Shown in pieces: positions 53,321-62,545 of a stretch of 64,000 nt of DNA. The notes under the pieces were generated by a model, which was not told the DNA's origin, ran no database searches, and was given only the letters and a program-made list of their open reading frames with translations. Position numbers and translations under genes: made by a program. Origin of the DNA: USCg-Taylor sp050740455 (GTDB taxonomy: Bacteria > Pseudomonadota > Gammaproteobacteria > JACCXJ01); assembly GCA_050740455.1 (NCBI GenBank), contig JBOIDF010000005.1, positions 1 to 64,000 of the forward strand. The letters run 5' to 3'. The first letter of the stretch is position 1. Each line of letters opens with the position of its first letter.

Positions 53321-56300
53321 TCACTTCTGATCGAGCTCGATGTCGATTGCCAAAGAGCGTAACTCCTTCAACAACACGTTGAAGGATTCCGGCATCCCGG
53401 CTTCCACGCGGTGGTCCCCGTCAACGATGTTCTTATACATCCGGGTGCGCCCATTCACGTCATCGGATTTGACGGTCAACATCTCCTGCAGCGTATAAGA
53501 GGCGCCGTAGGCCTCGAGCGCCCACACTTCCATCTCCCCGAACCGCTGGCCTCCGAACTGCGCCTTTCCGCCCAAGGGCTGTTGCGTCACCAGACTGTAC
53601 GGACCGGTGGAGCGCGCGTGCATCTTGTCATCGACAAGGTGGTTAAGCTTCAGTATATACATGTACCCAACGGTCACGGGACGATCGAAGGCTACACCCG
53701 TACGGCCATCACGCAGGACCGCCTGGCCGCTCTCGGGTAACCCCGCGAGTTTCAGCAAGTCTTTAATCTCCCGGTCCGAGGCCCCGTCAAAGACCGGCGT
53801 GGCCACCGGGACACCTTGGCGGAGATTCGTGCAGAGCGCGCGGATCTCCTCGTCGCTGAGTGCGGAAAACTCTTCCTGTTTGCCGCTACTGTTATAGACA
53901 CGCTCTAAGAACTGCCGGATCTCGGTCATCTTGGCCACGCCGTTCAACATCTTCCCTATGCGCTCGCCCACGCCTTTCGCCGCCCACCCGAGGTGTGTCT
54001 CCAGTACCTGGCCCACATTCATGCGCGAGGGAACGCCCAAAGGGTTGAGCACGATATCAATCGGGGTGCCGTCTTCCATGAACGGCATGTCCTCGACGGG
54101 CACGATGGTTGAAATGACACCCTTGTTGCCGTGCCGGCCGGCCATCTTGTCACCGGGTTGAACACGGCGTTTAACCGCGAGATAGACCTTGACCATCTTC
54201 AGCACGCCGGGGGCAAGATCATCGCCGGAGGTTATTTTCGAACGCTTTTCCTCGAAGCGGCGATCGAACTCTTGCTGTTGCTGGGCAACCAACGCCGCCA
54301 AACGATCGAGCTGCGCCTGCACCTCCGCACTGCGTACTTTGAGGCCGAGCCACTTCTCGCGCTTCAGTCCTTCTAAATAGGTCTTGGTGATCTTGGTTCC
54401 TGCCTTCAGACCGCCAGGACCTCCGTCGGCCACCTTGCCGAGCAGGGCTTTCTCGATGCGCTGATAAACATCATCTTCCAGGATCCGCAGTTGGTCATCG
54501 AAGTCTTGCTTGACTCGCATGAGCTCCGCCGTCTCGATCTCCAAGGCCCGGGCATCCTTCTCTATCCCGTCGCGCGTAAACACATGGACATCGATCACCG
54601 TCCCGCTCATCCCCGAGGGCACCCGTAGCGAGGTGTCCTTCACATCGGAAGCCTTTTCACCGAAGATCGCCCGCAGTAGTTTTTCTTCAGGCGTCAGTTG
54701 CGTCTCGCCTTTCGGTGTGACCTTGCCCACCAGAATATCACCGGGGTTGACTTCGGCGCCGATATAGACGATTCCCGACTGATCCAGCTTTCCGAGCGCG
54801 CTCTCGCTCACGTTCGGAATATCCCCCGTGATCTCCTCCGGTCCGAGCTTGGTGTCGCGGGCGATGCAGTTGAGCTCTTCGATGTGAATGCTGGTGTAGC
54901 GGTCCTCTTCGACGACGCGCTCGGAAATCAAGATCGAGTCCTCGAAGTTGTAACCGTTCCAAGGCATGAAGGCGACCAGCATATTCTGCCCGAGCGCAAG
55001 CTCTCCGAGATCGGTGGCGGGGCCGTCGGCCAACACATCGCCTTGCGCGATCCGATCGCCCGGTCGCACCAGGGGCCTTTGGTTGATGCAGGTGTTCTGG
55101 TTCGAGCGGGTATATTTGGTAAGATTGTAGATATTGACGCCCGCCTGACCCGCATCGGTGTCGTCCTCCTCGCTCCTCACCACGATGCGGCTGGCATCCA
55201 CCGAATCGACCACGCCGCTGCGTTCGGCCACCACCGCGACGCCCGAGTCGATCGCGACGGCGCGTTCCATGCCCGTCCCGACCAGCGGCATCTGCGCGCG
55301 CAGCGTGGGCACCGCTTGGCGCTGCATGTTGGAGCCCATGAGCGCGCGATTGGCATCATCATGCTCGAGGAAGGGGATGAGCGACGCCGCCACTGACACG
55401 ATCTGCTTCGGCGAGACATCCATGTACTCGACCTTATCGGGCGTCGACAAGGCGAATTCATTCTGACAGCGGCACGAGACCAGGTCATCGATGAGCCGCC
55501 CGCCGGCATCCAGCTTTGCGTTTGCTTGGGCGATGACGTACTGGCCCTCCTCGATAGCGGACAGGTATTCCACCTCGGTCGTCACCTTGCTATCCGCCAC
55601 TTTTCGGTAGGGCGTCTCGAGGAAACCATAACGGTTAGTCCGCGCGTACACCGCGAGCGAATTAATCAAACCGATATTCGGTCCTTCCGGCGTCTCGATC
55701 GGACACACCCGGCCATAATGGGTGGGGTGCACATCGCGCACCTCGAAACCGGCCCGCTCGCGGGTAAGTCCCCCGGGACCGAGCGCGGAGATGCGGCGTT
55801 TGTGCGTGACCTCCGACAGCGGGTTGTTCTGATCCATGAATTGCGACAACTGACTCGAGCCGAAAAACTCCTTGATGACCGCCGACACCGGTTTCGCGTT
55901 GATGAGCTCCTGCGGCATGGTCCCTTCCGACTCCGCAAGACTCAAGCGCTCCTTGACTGCCCGCTCGACCCGCACCAAGCCGATGCGAAACTGGTTTTCG
56001 ACCATTTCGCCCACGCTACGCACGCGCCTATTTCCAAGATGGTCGATGTCATCGACGGTTCCGTTTCCGTTACGGATATCGATTAACACCCTGAGCACAT
56101 CGATGATGTCTTCCTTCGACAGAACGCTGGCTCCCTCCGGCTCCGCGCGCCCGACCCGCCGATTGAACTTCATGCGGCCCACCGCGGATAAATCATAGCG
56201 GTCAGGGCTGAAAAACAGGTTCTTAAACAGACTATCGGCGGCTTCCCGGGTCGGCGGTTCGCCGGGACGCATCATGCGGTAGATCTCCACCTGCGCCTCC

Positions 56301-57397
56301 CCCGCGGAGCGCGTCGGATCGACACGCAAGGTGTCCGAGATGTAAGACCCGCGGTCCAAATCGTTGGTATAGATCGCGGTGACGGACGTTATGCCGCAGG
56401 CGCTGCATTTTTCCAAGAATTCGTGGGTGATCGGGTCATTGGCTGGTGCGACGATCTCCCCGGTATTGGAATCCACGACATCGCTGACCAGCACCTTTCC
56501 GAGCAGGTAATCGCGTGGCACCACGATGTGCTTTAGACCCGCCTTCTTGAGGGCATTGACGTGCCGAACGGTGATACGCCGGTCCTTCTCGACCAGAATC
56601 TGATCATGATCATCCTTGATATCGAAGGCCAGCGTCTCGCCCCGCAGCCGCTCCGAGATGAGCTCCATTTTGATCGTGCGTTTGCTGATCTCAAAGACAA
56701 TCTTTTCGAAGAAAACGTCGAGGATTTCCGCAGGCGAGTAACCGAGAGCGCGCAGTAGGATAGTCGCCGGGATCTTCCTGCGCCTATCGATGCGCACGAA
56801 CAGATAGTCCTTGGGATCGAACTCGAAATCGAGCCATGAACCCCGATAGGGGATGACCCGCGCCGAGAACAGTAATTTACCCGAGGAATGCGTTTTGCCT
56901 TTATCGTGCTCGAAAAAGACACCCGGCGATCGATGCAACTGCGAAACGATGACGCGCTCGGTGCCGTTGATGACGAAGGTGCCGTTGCTGGTCATGAGCG
57001 GCAACTCGCCCATGTAAACTTCTTGCTCCTTGATATCCTTGACGGTGCGTGCCGCGCCCGACTCCTTGTCATGGATAACGAGCCTGACCTTCACTCGCAA
57101 TGCCGCGGCATAGGTGAGCCCTCGCACCTGACATTCCTTCACATCGAATATGGGGGTACCGAGGCGGTAGCTGACATATTCGAGCAGCGCGTTTCCAGAG
57201 TAGCTTACGATCGGAAAGACCGATGTAAACGCGGCATGCAAGCCCCTGTCTACGCGCGCTTCTTGCGCGCTATCGGCTTGCAGGAAATCCCGGTAGGAAT
57301 CGATTTGCGTCGTCAACAAATAGGGAACGTCGAGTATGCTTGGACGCTTACCGAAATCCTTACGAATACGCTTTTTCTCTGTGTACGAATAGGCCAT
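53321..57397 (-). CDS. rpoB: RNA polymerase beta subunit
   Basis: Catalytic subunit, 1358 residues from the ATG at 57397 (MAYSYTEKKRIRKDFGKRP); an upstream ATG in the same frame adds ten unlikely residues. The rifampicin region (SSQLSQFMDQNNPLSEVTHK, then RRISALGPGGL) is wild type. Later blocks such as GRHGNKGVISTIVPVEDMPF and the C-terminal GGQRFGEMEVWALEAYGA are typical. It follows rplL by 94 bp, where a hairpin lies. Confidence 0.98.
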   Translation of the reverse strand: MAYSYTEKKRIRKDFGKRPSILDVPYLLTTQIDSYRDFLQADSAQEARVDRGLHAAFTSVFPIVSYSGNALLEYVSYRLGTPIFDVKECQVRGLTYAAALRVKVRLVIHDKESGAARTVKDIKEQEVYMGELPLMTSNGTFVINGTERVIVSQLHRSPGVFFEHDKGKTHSSGKLLFSARVIPYRGSWLDFEFDPKDYLFVRIDRRRKIPATILLRALGYSPAEILDVFFEKIVFEISKRTIKMELISERLRGETLAFDIKDDHDQILVEKDRRITVRHVNALKKAGLKHIVVPRDYLLGKVLVSDVVDSNTGEIVAPANDPITHEFLEKCSACGITSVTAIYTNDLDRGSYISDTLRVDPTRSAGEAQVEIYRMMRPGEPPTREAADSLFKNLFFSPDRYDLSAVGRMKFNRRVGRAEPEGASVLSKEDIIDVLRVLIDIRNGNGTVDDIDHLGNRRVRSVGEMVENQFRIGLVRVERAVKERLSLAESEGTMPQELINAKPVSAVIKEFFGSSQLSQFMDQNNPLSEVTHKRRISALGPGGLTRERAGFEVRDVHPTHYGRVCPIETPEGPNIGLINSLAVYARTNRYGFLETPYRKVADSKVTTEVEYLSAIEEGQYVIAQANAKLDAGGRLIDDLVSCRCQNEFALSTPDKVEYMDVSPKQIVSVAASLIPFLEHDDANRALMGSNMQRQAVPTLRAQMPLVGTGMERAVAIDSGVAVVAERSGVVDSVDASRIVVRSEEDDTDAGQAGVNIYNLTKYTRSNQNTCINQRPLVRPGDRIAQGDVLADGPATDLGELALGQNMLVAFMPWNGYNFEDSILISERVVEEDRYTSIHIEELNCIARDTKLGPEEITGDIPNVSESALGKLDQSGIVYIGAEVNPGDILVGKVTPKGETQLTPEEKLLRAIFGEKASDVKDTSLRVPSGMSGTVIDVHVFTRDGIEKDARALEIETAELMRVKQDFDDQLRILEDDVYQRIEKALLGKVADGGPGGLKAGTKITKTYLEGLKREKWLGLKVRSAEVQAQLDRLAALVAQQQQEFDRRFEEKRSKITSGDDLAPGVLKMVKVYLAVKRRVQPGDKMAGRHGNKGVISTIVPVEDMPFMEDGTPIDIVLNPLGVPSRMNVGQVLETHLGWAAKGVGERIGKMLNGVAKMTEIRQFLERVYNSSGKQEEFSALSDEEIRALCTNLRQGVPVATPVFDGASDREIKDLLKLAGLPESGQAVLRDGRTGVAFDRPVTVGYMYILKLNHLVDDKMHARSTGPYSLVTQQPLGGKAQFGGQRFGEMEVWALEAYGASYTLQEMLTVKSDDVNGRTRMYKNIVDGDHRVEAGMPESFNVLLKELRSLAIDIELDQK

Positions 57398-57427
57398 CGT
57401 TAAGATCCGCGTTATAAACCATGGCAT

Positions 57428-57451
57428 GGCCGGTCACTTGCGTCACCGGCC
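57428..57451 (-). promoter_or_regulatory. Hairpin in the rplL-rpoB interval
   Basis: GGCCGGT (57428-57434) and ACCGGCC (57445-57451) pair around a 10-nt loop, with no T-tract behind. The same interval in E. coli holds an attenuator and an RNase III processing site that set the rplL to rpoB ratio; a comparable role is inferred. Confidence 0.5.
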
Positions 57452-57491
57452 GTATGGGCGTGAGCAGACAACCCAAACAAGGCGCCTGCTG

Positions 57492-57872
57492 TTACTTAAC
57501 CTCGACCGTCGCACCCGCCTCTTGAAGTTGCTTCTTGACGGTTTCCGCTTCCTCCTTCGGCACCGCTTCTTTGACCGCCGAGGGCACGCCTTCGACCAGA
57601 TCCTTAGCTTCTTTGAGCCCAAGGCCGGTAATCGCGCGCACCGTCTTGATCACGCCGACCTTGTTTTCCCCGAAGCTCGTCATCAGCACGGTGAACTCGG
57701 TCTGCTCTTCCACCGCCGCCGCCGGTGCCACTCCGGCGCCGGCGGCCCCCGGCGCGACCGCGACCGCGGCCGACACCCCGAACTTTTCTTCCATAGCCTC
57801 AACAAGGTCCACCACTTCGAGAACCGTCATCTTGGAAATGGCCTCCAAGATCTCTCCTTTCGATACTGCCAT
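57492..57872 (-). CDS. rplL: Ribosomal protein L7/L12
   Basis: Stalk protein that recruits translation GTPases, 126 residues from the ATG at 57872. The N-terminal dimer domain (KGEILEAISKMTVLEVVDLV) is joined by an Ala/Gly/Pro-rich hinge (about 38-58) to the C-terminal domain (GENKVGVIKTVRAITGLGLK, then EAKDLVEGVP). Longer frames upstream are rejected. It lies 87 bp after rplJ. Confidence 0.97.
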   Translation of the reverse strand: MAVSKGEILEAISKMTVLEVVDLVEAMEEKFGVSAAVAVAPGAAGAGVAPAAAVEEQTEFTVLMTSFGENKVGVIKTVRAITGLGLKEAKDLVEGVPSAVKEAVPKEEAETVKKQLQEAGATVEVK

Positions 57873-57959
57873 GATAGCTAAGCCTCCTAACAAAAAATGC
57901 CTGTACCTATGAATTGAGGAAACGCTGCAAAAGTTACTGCGCACTCTTGCAGAGCTTCC

Positions 57960-58487
57960 TTAAGCCGCCTGCTTTTGATCGCGTACCGCCGCCAGCACGC
58001 GCACCAAGCGCGTATGCGGTTCGGCTAGCGTTCGCACGAGCTTGGCTACCGGGGCTTGCATGGCCGCCATCAGACGGCTGATAGCCTCTGCCCGCGTCGG
58101 GAGGCTCGCAACCGCCTTGATGGCGCTCGGATCGAGCAGCTTTCCGCCGAGCGCGACCAATCGCACGACGAGTTTATCGTTTCTTTTCGCGAACTCGTCG
58201 ATCACTCGTGCGGCAGCGCCGGGATCCTCGCCCGCGAACGCCAATACTAGCGGTCCCACCAATCCTTCACGCATGCACGAAAATCGGGTGTCGGACACCG
58301 CCCTGCGCGCCAGCGTGTTTCTCACCACGCGCAAATAAACGCTCGCTTTGCGCGCCGCGTTGCGCAAGTCCGCCATTTGTGCGACGGACAATCCCGCGTA
58401 TTCGGCGGCGACCGCGGAATGAGCGCTACGCGCGACTTCCGCCACCTCGGCTACGATAGCCTGCTTTGCTTCCAAATTAAGCCTCAC
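57960..58487 (-). CDS. rplJ: Ribosomal protein L10
   Basis: Stalk base protein that carries L7/L12 dimers, 175 residues, starting at a GTG (58487) with GGAGG about 11 bp upstream. LEAKQAIVAEVAEVARSAHS, then VVRNTLARRAV and GPLVLAFAGEDPGAAARVID identify it. The C-terminal helix binds L7/L12. Regulated with rplL, probably through the leader described next. Confidence 0.96.
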   Translation of the reverse strand: MRLNLEAKQAIVAEVAEVARSAHSAVAAEYAGLSVAQMADLRNAARKASVYLRVVRNTLARRAVSDTRFSCMREGLVGPLVLAFAGEDPGAAARVIDEFAKRNDKLVVRLVALGGKLLDPSAIKAVASLPTRAEAISRLMAAMQAPVAKLVRTLAEPHTRLVRVLAAVRDQKQAA

Positions 58488-58639
58488 GCCTGCCCTCCTG
58501 TTTAAGACACTTCCCGACTCCCGTAGATCCGCCAGCGGACTGGCTAAATCACCAAATCAAGTCATCTCCTCGTAGCCTGGCCTCTTACCCAGGACCCCAG
58601 CCGTCACGGGGACACCCTCTGCGGCCCGCCGCGCACGGC
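58488..58639 (-). ncRNA. Probable L10 autoregulatory leader
   Basis: A 152-bp non-coding interval in front of rplJ. It holds a GCCAG-TCCG-CTGGC stem (about 58536-58550) and a purine-rich segment GGAAGTGTCTTAAACAGGAGG before the start codon. The L10(L12)4 complex binds such a leader in E. coli to repress rplJL translation. Position and parts fit; structure was not computed. Confidence 0.45.
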
Positions 58640-59338
58640 CTAGGTCCCGGCGATGCTGACTCGATCCAACTGGATCCCCGGCCCCATGGTGCTGGCAACG
58701 CTCACCTTCTTCAGGTAAACACCTTTCGCTGCCGACGGCTTGGCCTTGTTGAGGGCGGCGACAATTGTCGCCAGGTTCTCCTGCAGAGCGCCAGTCTCAA
58801 ACGAAACCTTGCCGATACAGCAATGGACTATACCGGATTTATCGCTCTTGAAGCGCACCTGCCCGGCCTTCGCGTTTCTTACCGCCGTAGCCACATCCGG
58901 GGTGACGGTGCCGACCTTGGGATTCGGCATCAGGCCGCGCGGTCCCAGGATTTGACCGAGTTGACCCACGATGGCCATGCTCTCGGGTGCGGCGACGGCC
59001 ACGTCGAAATCGATCTGACCCGCCTTCACCTGTTGCGCCAGATCTTGGAGTCCCACGATGTCGGCGCCCGCGGCGCGCGCCGCCTCGGCCTTGGCGCCCT
59101 CGGCGAACACGGCGATCCGCACCTGCTTTCCGGTGCCATGAGGCAAGACGATGGCGCCCCGCACCGACTGGTCCGATTTGCGCGCATCGATGCCCAGGTT
59201 GATCGCCACTTCGACCGATTCATCGAACTTCGCGGAGGCGACCTCTTTGAGGAGTCGCAGGCCCTCATCCACGCCATACTGTTGACCCGCGACGACTTTT
59301 TCCCGCGCCGCTTTCCCTCGTTTACTGCGCTTCGCCAT
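58640..59338 (-). CDS. rplA: Ribosomal protein L1
   Basis: Stalk protein that moves deacylated tRNA and represses its own operon, 232 residues. KFDESVEVAINLGIDARKSD, then VRGAIVLPHGTGK, GRILGPRGLMPNPKVGTVT-type block (QILGPRGLMPNPKVGTVTPD) and TMGPGIQLD are diagnostic. Two bp separate it from rplK. Confidence 0.98.
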   Translation of the reverse strand: MAKRSKRGKAAREKVVAGQQYGVDEGLRLLKEVASAKFDESVEVAINLGIDARKSDQSVRGAIVLPHGTGKQVRIAVFAEGAKAEAARAAGADIVGLQDLAQQVKAGQIDFDVAVAAPESMAIVGQLGQILGPRGLMPNPKVGTVTPDVATAVRNAKAGQVRFKSDKSGIVHCCIGKVSFETGALQENLATIVAALNKAKPSAAKGVYLKKVSVASTMGPGIQLDRVSIAGT

Positions 59339-59340
59339 GA

Positions 59341-59772
59341 CTAAACTCCCTCGACTTCAATACCCATACTGCGCGCGGTACCGGCGATGGTTCGCACCGC
59401 CGCCTCCCCGCTCGCGGCCGTCAAATCCGGTTCCTTGGTCTTGGCGATCGTTTCGAGCTGCGCCCGCGTGACCCGTCCGATCTTGCTGCTGTTCGGGGTG
59501 CTGCTGCCTTTTTCGAGTCCCAAGGCCTTGCGCAGCAGCACCGATGCGGGCGGGGTCTTGGTAATAAACGTAAAACTGCGGTCTGCGAAGACGGTGATGA
59601 CCACCGGAGTCGGCAATCCCGGATCGAGCCCTTGTGTATGGGCGTTGAAGGCCTTGCAGAACTCCATGATATTCACACCGTGCTGGCCCAGGGCCGGACC
59701 AACCGGCGGGCTCGGATTTGCCTTGCCCGCGGGGACTTGCAGCTTTACGTACGCTTGTATTTTCTTTGCCAC
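59341..59772 (-). CDS. rplK: Ribosomal protein L11
   Basis: GTPase-centre protein, 143 residues. VKLQVPAGKANPSPPVGPAL with the proline-rich switch, then LGQHGVNIMEFCKAFNAHTQ, and the C-terminal rRNA-binding part ending ARSMGIEVEGV. It follows nusG by 49 bp, where L1 regulates in relatives. Confidence 0.98.
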   Translation of the reverse strand: MAKKIQAYVKLQVPAGKANPSPPVGPALGQHGVNIMEFCKAFNAHTQGLDPGLPTPVVITVFADRSFTFITKTPPASVLLRKALGLEKGSSTPNSSKIGRVTRAQLETIAKTKEPDLTAASGEAAVRTIAGTARSMGIEVEGV

Positions 59773-59821
59773 GTGTGCCTCTCTTGAGTAAGCATCCTGT
59801 TGGGTAAACCATCGCGCTCCG

Positions 59822-60355
59822 TCATTCCTTCTCGACCTGACTAAACTCCAGCTCCACCGGCGTCGCGCGGCCGAAGATTAACACCGCCACGCGTAAGCGG
59901 TTTTTTTCGTAGTTCACTTCTTCGACCACACCGCTGAAATCGGTGAACGGCCCCTCCTTGACCCGCACCACCTCGCCCACCTCGAACAATACCTTTGGCC
60001 GCGGCCTATCGGTGCCTTCCTGCATGCGATGCAAGATTTTTTCGGCTTCCTGATCCGTGATCGGCGCGGGCCGATCGCCGCTCCCACCGATGAAACCCAT
60101 TACCTTCGGCACCTCCCTTACCAGGTGCCAGGTGTCCTCGTCCATTTCCATCTGAACTAAGACATAACCCGGGAAAAACTTGCGGTCCGTCTTGCGTTTC
60201 TGTCCATCCCGCAGCTCCACGACCTCCTCCGTCGGCACCAAGATAGTGCCGAACTTGTGTTGTAAACCACTGCGTTGGATGCGCTCGTGCAACGAGCGCT
60301 TCACTTGGTTCTCGGCCCCCGAATAGGCGTGCACGACATACCAACGCAGCGTCAT
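59822..60355 (-). CDS. nusG: Transcription elongation factor NusG
   Basis: Binds RNA polymerase and couples it to ribosomes or Rho, 177 residues. The NGN domain (RWYVVHAYSGAENQVKRSLH, then FFPGYVLVQMEMDEDTWHLV) is followed by the KOW domain (GEVVRVKEGPFTDFSGVVEE). The ATG at 60355 is chosen; upstream in-frame residues overlap secE. It is 4 bp after secE. Confidence 0.97.
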   Translation of the reverse strand: MTLRWYVVHAYSGAENQVKRSLHERIQRSGLQHKFGTILVPTEEVVELRDGQKRKTDRKFFPGYVLVQMEMDEDTWHLVREVPKVMGFIGGSGDRPAPITDQEAEKILHRMQEGTDRPRPKVLFEVGEVVRVKEGPFTDFSGVVEEVNYEKNRLRVAVLIFGRATPVELEFSQVEKE

Positions 60356-60359
60356 GCCA

Positions 60360-60740
60360 TCAGCCTCTCGACCCGGTAAGCCACTGCACCAACCACGCAA
60401 GCAGGGCGTCAAGGAGCCAAAGGATGGCCGCCATCGCGATGACCATGGCGATGACGATTAGGGTCATGCGGGTGGTTTCCTGGCGCGTCGGCCATACGAC
60501 CTTGCGCACCTCGATCTGAGCCTCCTTGAAGAATCCCCAGACATCGCGCCCCTGCGCCGTCTGCAGCGCCAGCGCCCCTGCGACACCTCCCACGGCCAAG
60601 AGCCCGACGACCCGTAACAGTAACGACTGCTCGCTGTAGAAATAAAACGCGGCCATGGCGCCGGTGACCAACAATAGGGCCAGAGCGAGTTTAAAGACAT
60701 CGCCCTTACTTCCTTGGATTTCTGCCTTTGGATTTACCAT
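60360..60740 (-). CDS. secE: SecE, translocon subunit
   Basis: Stabilises SecY, 126 residues from the ATG at 60740. Two N-terminal hydrophobic helices (about 20-60) and a conserved amphipathic stretch (FKEAQIEVRKVVWPTRQETT) lead to the last helix (LIVIAMVIAMAAILWLLDAL), the three-helix type of E. coli. tRNA-Trp lies 49 bp upstream. Confidence 0.96.
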   Translation of the reverse strand: MVNPKAEIQGSKGDVFKLALALLLVTGAMAAFYFYSEQSLLLRVVGLLAVGGVAGALALQTAQGRDVWGFFKEAQIEVRKVVWPTRQETTRMTLIVIAMVIAMAAILWLLDALLAWLVQWLTGSRG

Positions 60741-60789
60741 ATATAGGTGCGCCGCCGACCCGTCGTAGCTTCCACCCTGCACGCAATTG

Positions 60790-60862
60790 CAGGCCAGGAG
60801 GGACTCGAACCCCCAACCTGCGGTTTTGGAGACCGCCGCTCTGCCAATTGAGCTACTGGCCT
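60790..60862 (-). tRNA. trpT: tRNA-Trp (CCA anticodon)
   Basis: The minus strand reads AGGCCAG at the 5' end and CTGGCCT at the 3' end as acceptor arms, with loop TCTCCAAAA carrying anticodon CCA and GGTTCGAGTCC in the T arm. After discriminator G the genome encodes only CA, so the full CCA tail must be completed by the cell. It lies between the second tuf and secE. Confidence 0.95.
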
Positions 60863-60962
60863 ATACCCTTAAAAAGGTTAGGTCGTGCTAGGTTCCGATA
60901 AGGTCCTCTATTTTTTTCCGACGACTTAAACTCTGAGCTGCCCAAATGATGGCGCCCGCTAG

Positions 60963-62181
60963 CGCTACTCGATGACCTTAGCGACGACGCCGGCCCCGAC
61001 GGTGCGGCCCCCTTCGCGGATCGCAAACCTCACCCCCTCTTCCATCGCAATCGGCGCAATCAACTTCACCACCATCTTCACATTGTCCCCCGGCATCACC
61101 ATCTCCACCCCCGAGGGTAACTCCACCGCCCCCGTCACATCGGTGGTCCGAAAATAAAACTGCGGCCGGTAATTGCTGAAAAACGGCGTGTGCCTCCCGC
61201 CCTCTTCCTTCGATAACACATAGACCTCGGCCTCAAAATGGGTGTGCGGCGTCACACTCCCCGGCTTGCATAAGACCTGGCCACGCTCCACCTCCTCGCG
61301 CTTGGTCCCCCGGAGCAATACCCCGACATTGTCCCCCGCCTGGCCTTCATCGAGGAGCTTGCGAAACATCTCCACCCCCGTGCAGACGGTCTTCTGCGTC
61401 TCCCGGATCCCCACAATCGCTACCTCCTCCCCGACCTTGACCCGCCCACGCTCCACCCGACCCGTCACCACCGTCCCGCGCCCGGAGATCGAAAAGACAT
61501 CCTCAATCGGCATCAAAAACGGCTGATCCACCGCCCGCTCGGGCACCGGAATGTACTCATCCATCGCCGCCACCAGCTTCTCGATGGACTGCACCCCAAG
61601 CTCACTCCCCTCTCCCTCCAACGCCTTCAACGCACTCCCCACCACCACCGGCGTCTTCTCCCCGGGAAACTTGTAACTCTCCAGTAACTCCCTGACCTCC
61701 ATCTCCACTAATTCCAGCAACTCCGCATCATCCACCATGTCCGCCTTGTTCATGTACACCACCATGTAGGGCACCCCGACCTGACGCGCCAACAAAATGT
61801 GCTCGCGCGTCTGCGGCATCGGCCCATCGGCCGCACTCACCACTAATATCGCCCCATCCATCTGCGCCGCCCCCGTGATCATGTTCTTCACATAATCCGC
61901 ATGCCCCGGACAGTCCACATGCGCATAGTGCCGCTTCTCACTCTGGTACTCCACATGCGCCGTCGCTATCGTGATCCCCCTCGCCTTCTCCTCGGGGGCA
62001 TTGTCGATCTGATCATAACCCTTCACCTCCCCACCAAACTTCTTCGACATCACCATCGTTAAGGCCGCCGTCAACGTCGTCTTCCCATGATCCACATGCC
62101 CTATCGTCCCTACATTCACATGCGGCTTCGTTCGCTGAAATTTCTCCTTGGACATAACTCGGGTCTCCGCTTTCGTTGGTC
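60963..62181. repeat. 1219-bp direct repeat (tuf), copy 2
   Basis: Identical by eye to 44718-45936, including the ribosome-binding site region upstream of the ATG. Flanks differ at once outside the repeat. Confidence 0.9.
60965..62155 (-). CDS. tuf: Elongation factor Tu, copy 2
   Basis: Second gene for the 396-residue GTPase, in the tufB position behind the tRNA cluster and before tRNA-Trp and secE. The protein and the DNA appear identical to the copy at 44720, so one is being kept the same as the other by gene conversion. The ATG at 62155 is used; a frame ten codons longer runs into the tRNA leader. It is probably co-transcribed with the three tRNA genes. Confidence 0.98.
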   Translation of the reverse strand: MSKEKFQRTKPHVNVGTIGHVDHGKTTLTAALTMVMSKKFGGEVKGYDQIDNAPEEKARGITIATAHVEYQSEKRHYAHVDCPGHADYVKNMITGAAQMDGAILVVSAADGPMPQTREHILLARQVGVPYMVVYMNKADMVDDAELLELVEMEVRELLESYKFPGEKTPVVVGSALKALEGEGSELGVQSIEKLVAAMDEYIPVPERAVDQPFLMPIEDVFSISGRGTVVTGRVERGRVKVGEEVAIVGIRETQKTVCTGVEMFRKLLDEGQAGDNVGVLLRGTKREEVERGQVLCKPGSVTPHTHFEAEVYVLSKEEGGRHTPFFSNYRPQFYFRTTDVTGAVELPSGVEMVMPGDNVKMVVKLIAPIAMEEGVRFAIREGGRTVGAGVVAKVIE

Positions 62182-62210
62182 TCACCGCTTGACTTTTCTT
62201 ACCCTAGAAC

Positions 62211-62286
<76 letters not shown>

Positions 62287-62293
62287 GTCAACC

Positions 62294-62367
62294 TGGAGCG
62301 GGTGATGGGAATCGAACCCATGTCATCAGCTTGGAAGGCTGAGGTTCTACCGTTGAACTACACCCGC
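62294..62367 (-). tRNA. glyT: tRNA-Gly (TCC anticodon)
   Basis: 74-nt gene: acceptor GCGGGTG, anticodon loop CTTCCAA (TCC), T arm GGGTTCGATTCCC and encoded CCA. It is 7 bp from tRNA-Thr. Confidence 0.96.
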
Positions 62368-62399
62368 TTCTCGCCGGCCTTCGCTACCCGGCTACTGCC

Positions 62400-62485
62400 T
62401 GGTGGAGGGGGTAGGATTCGAACCTACGAAGGCATGAGCCAGCAGATTTACAGTCTGCCCCCGTTGGCCGCTTGGGTACCCCTCC
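62400..62485 (-). tRNA. tyrU: tRNA-Tyr (GTA anticodon)
   Basis: 86-nt class II gene with a long variable arm: acceptor GGAGGGG, anticodon loop CTGTAAA (GTA), T arm AGGTTCGAATCCT and encoded CCA. First gene of the tRNA-tuf transcript. Confidence 0.96.
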
Positions 62486-62502
62486 GAAGTCTAAAGCGAT
62501 CA

Positions 62503-62531
62503 ATTCTGAAAAATAAATAGCTCAATGTCAA
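62503..62531 (-). promoter_or_regulatory. Promoter of the tRNA-tuf operon
   Basis: On the minus strand TTGACA (complement of 62526-62531) and CAGAAT (complement of 62503-62508) are 17 bp apart; transcription would start near 62496, about 11 bases before tRNA-Tyr. An A/T-rich spacer follows the -35 box. It lies between tsaC and the tRNA genes. Confidence 0.55.
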
Positions 62532-62545
62532 TAAAGAGTCGCGCT

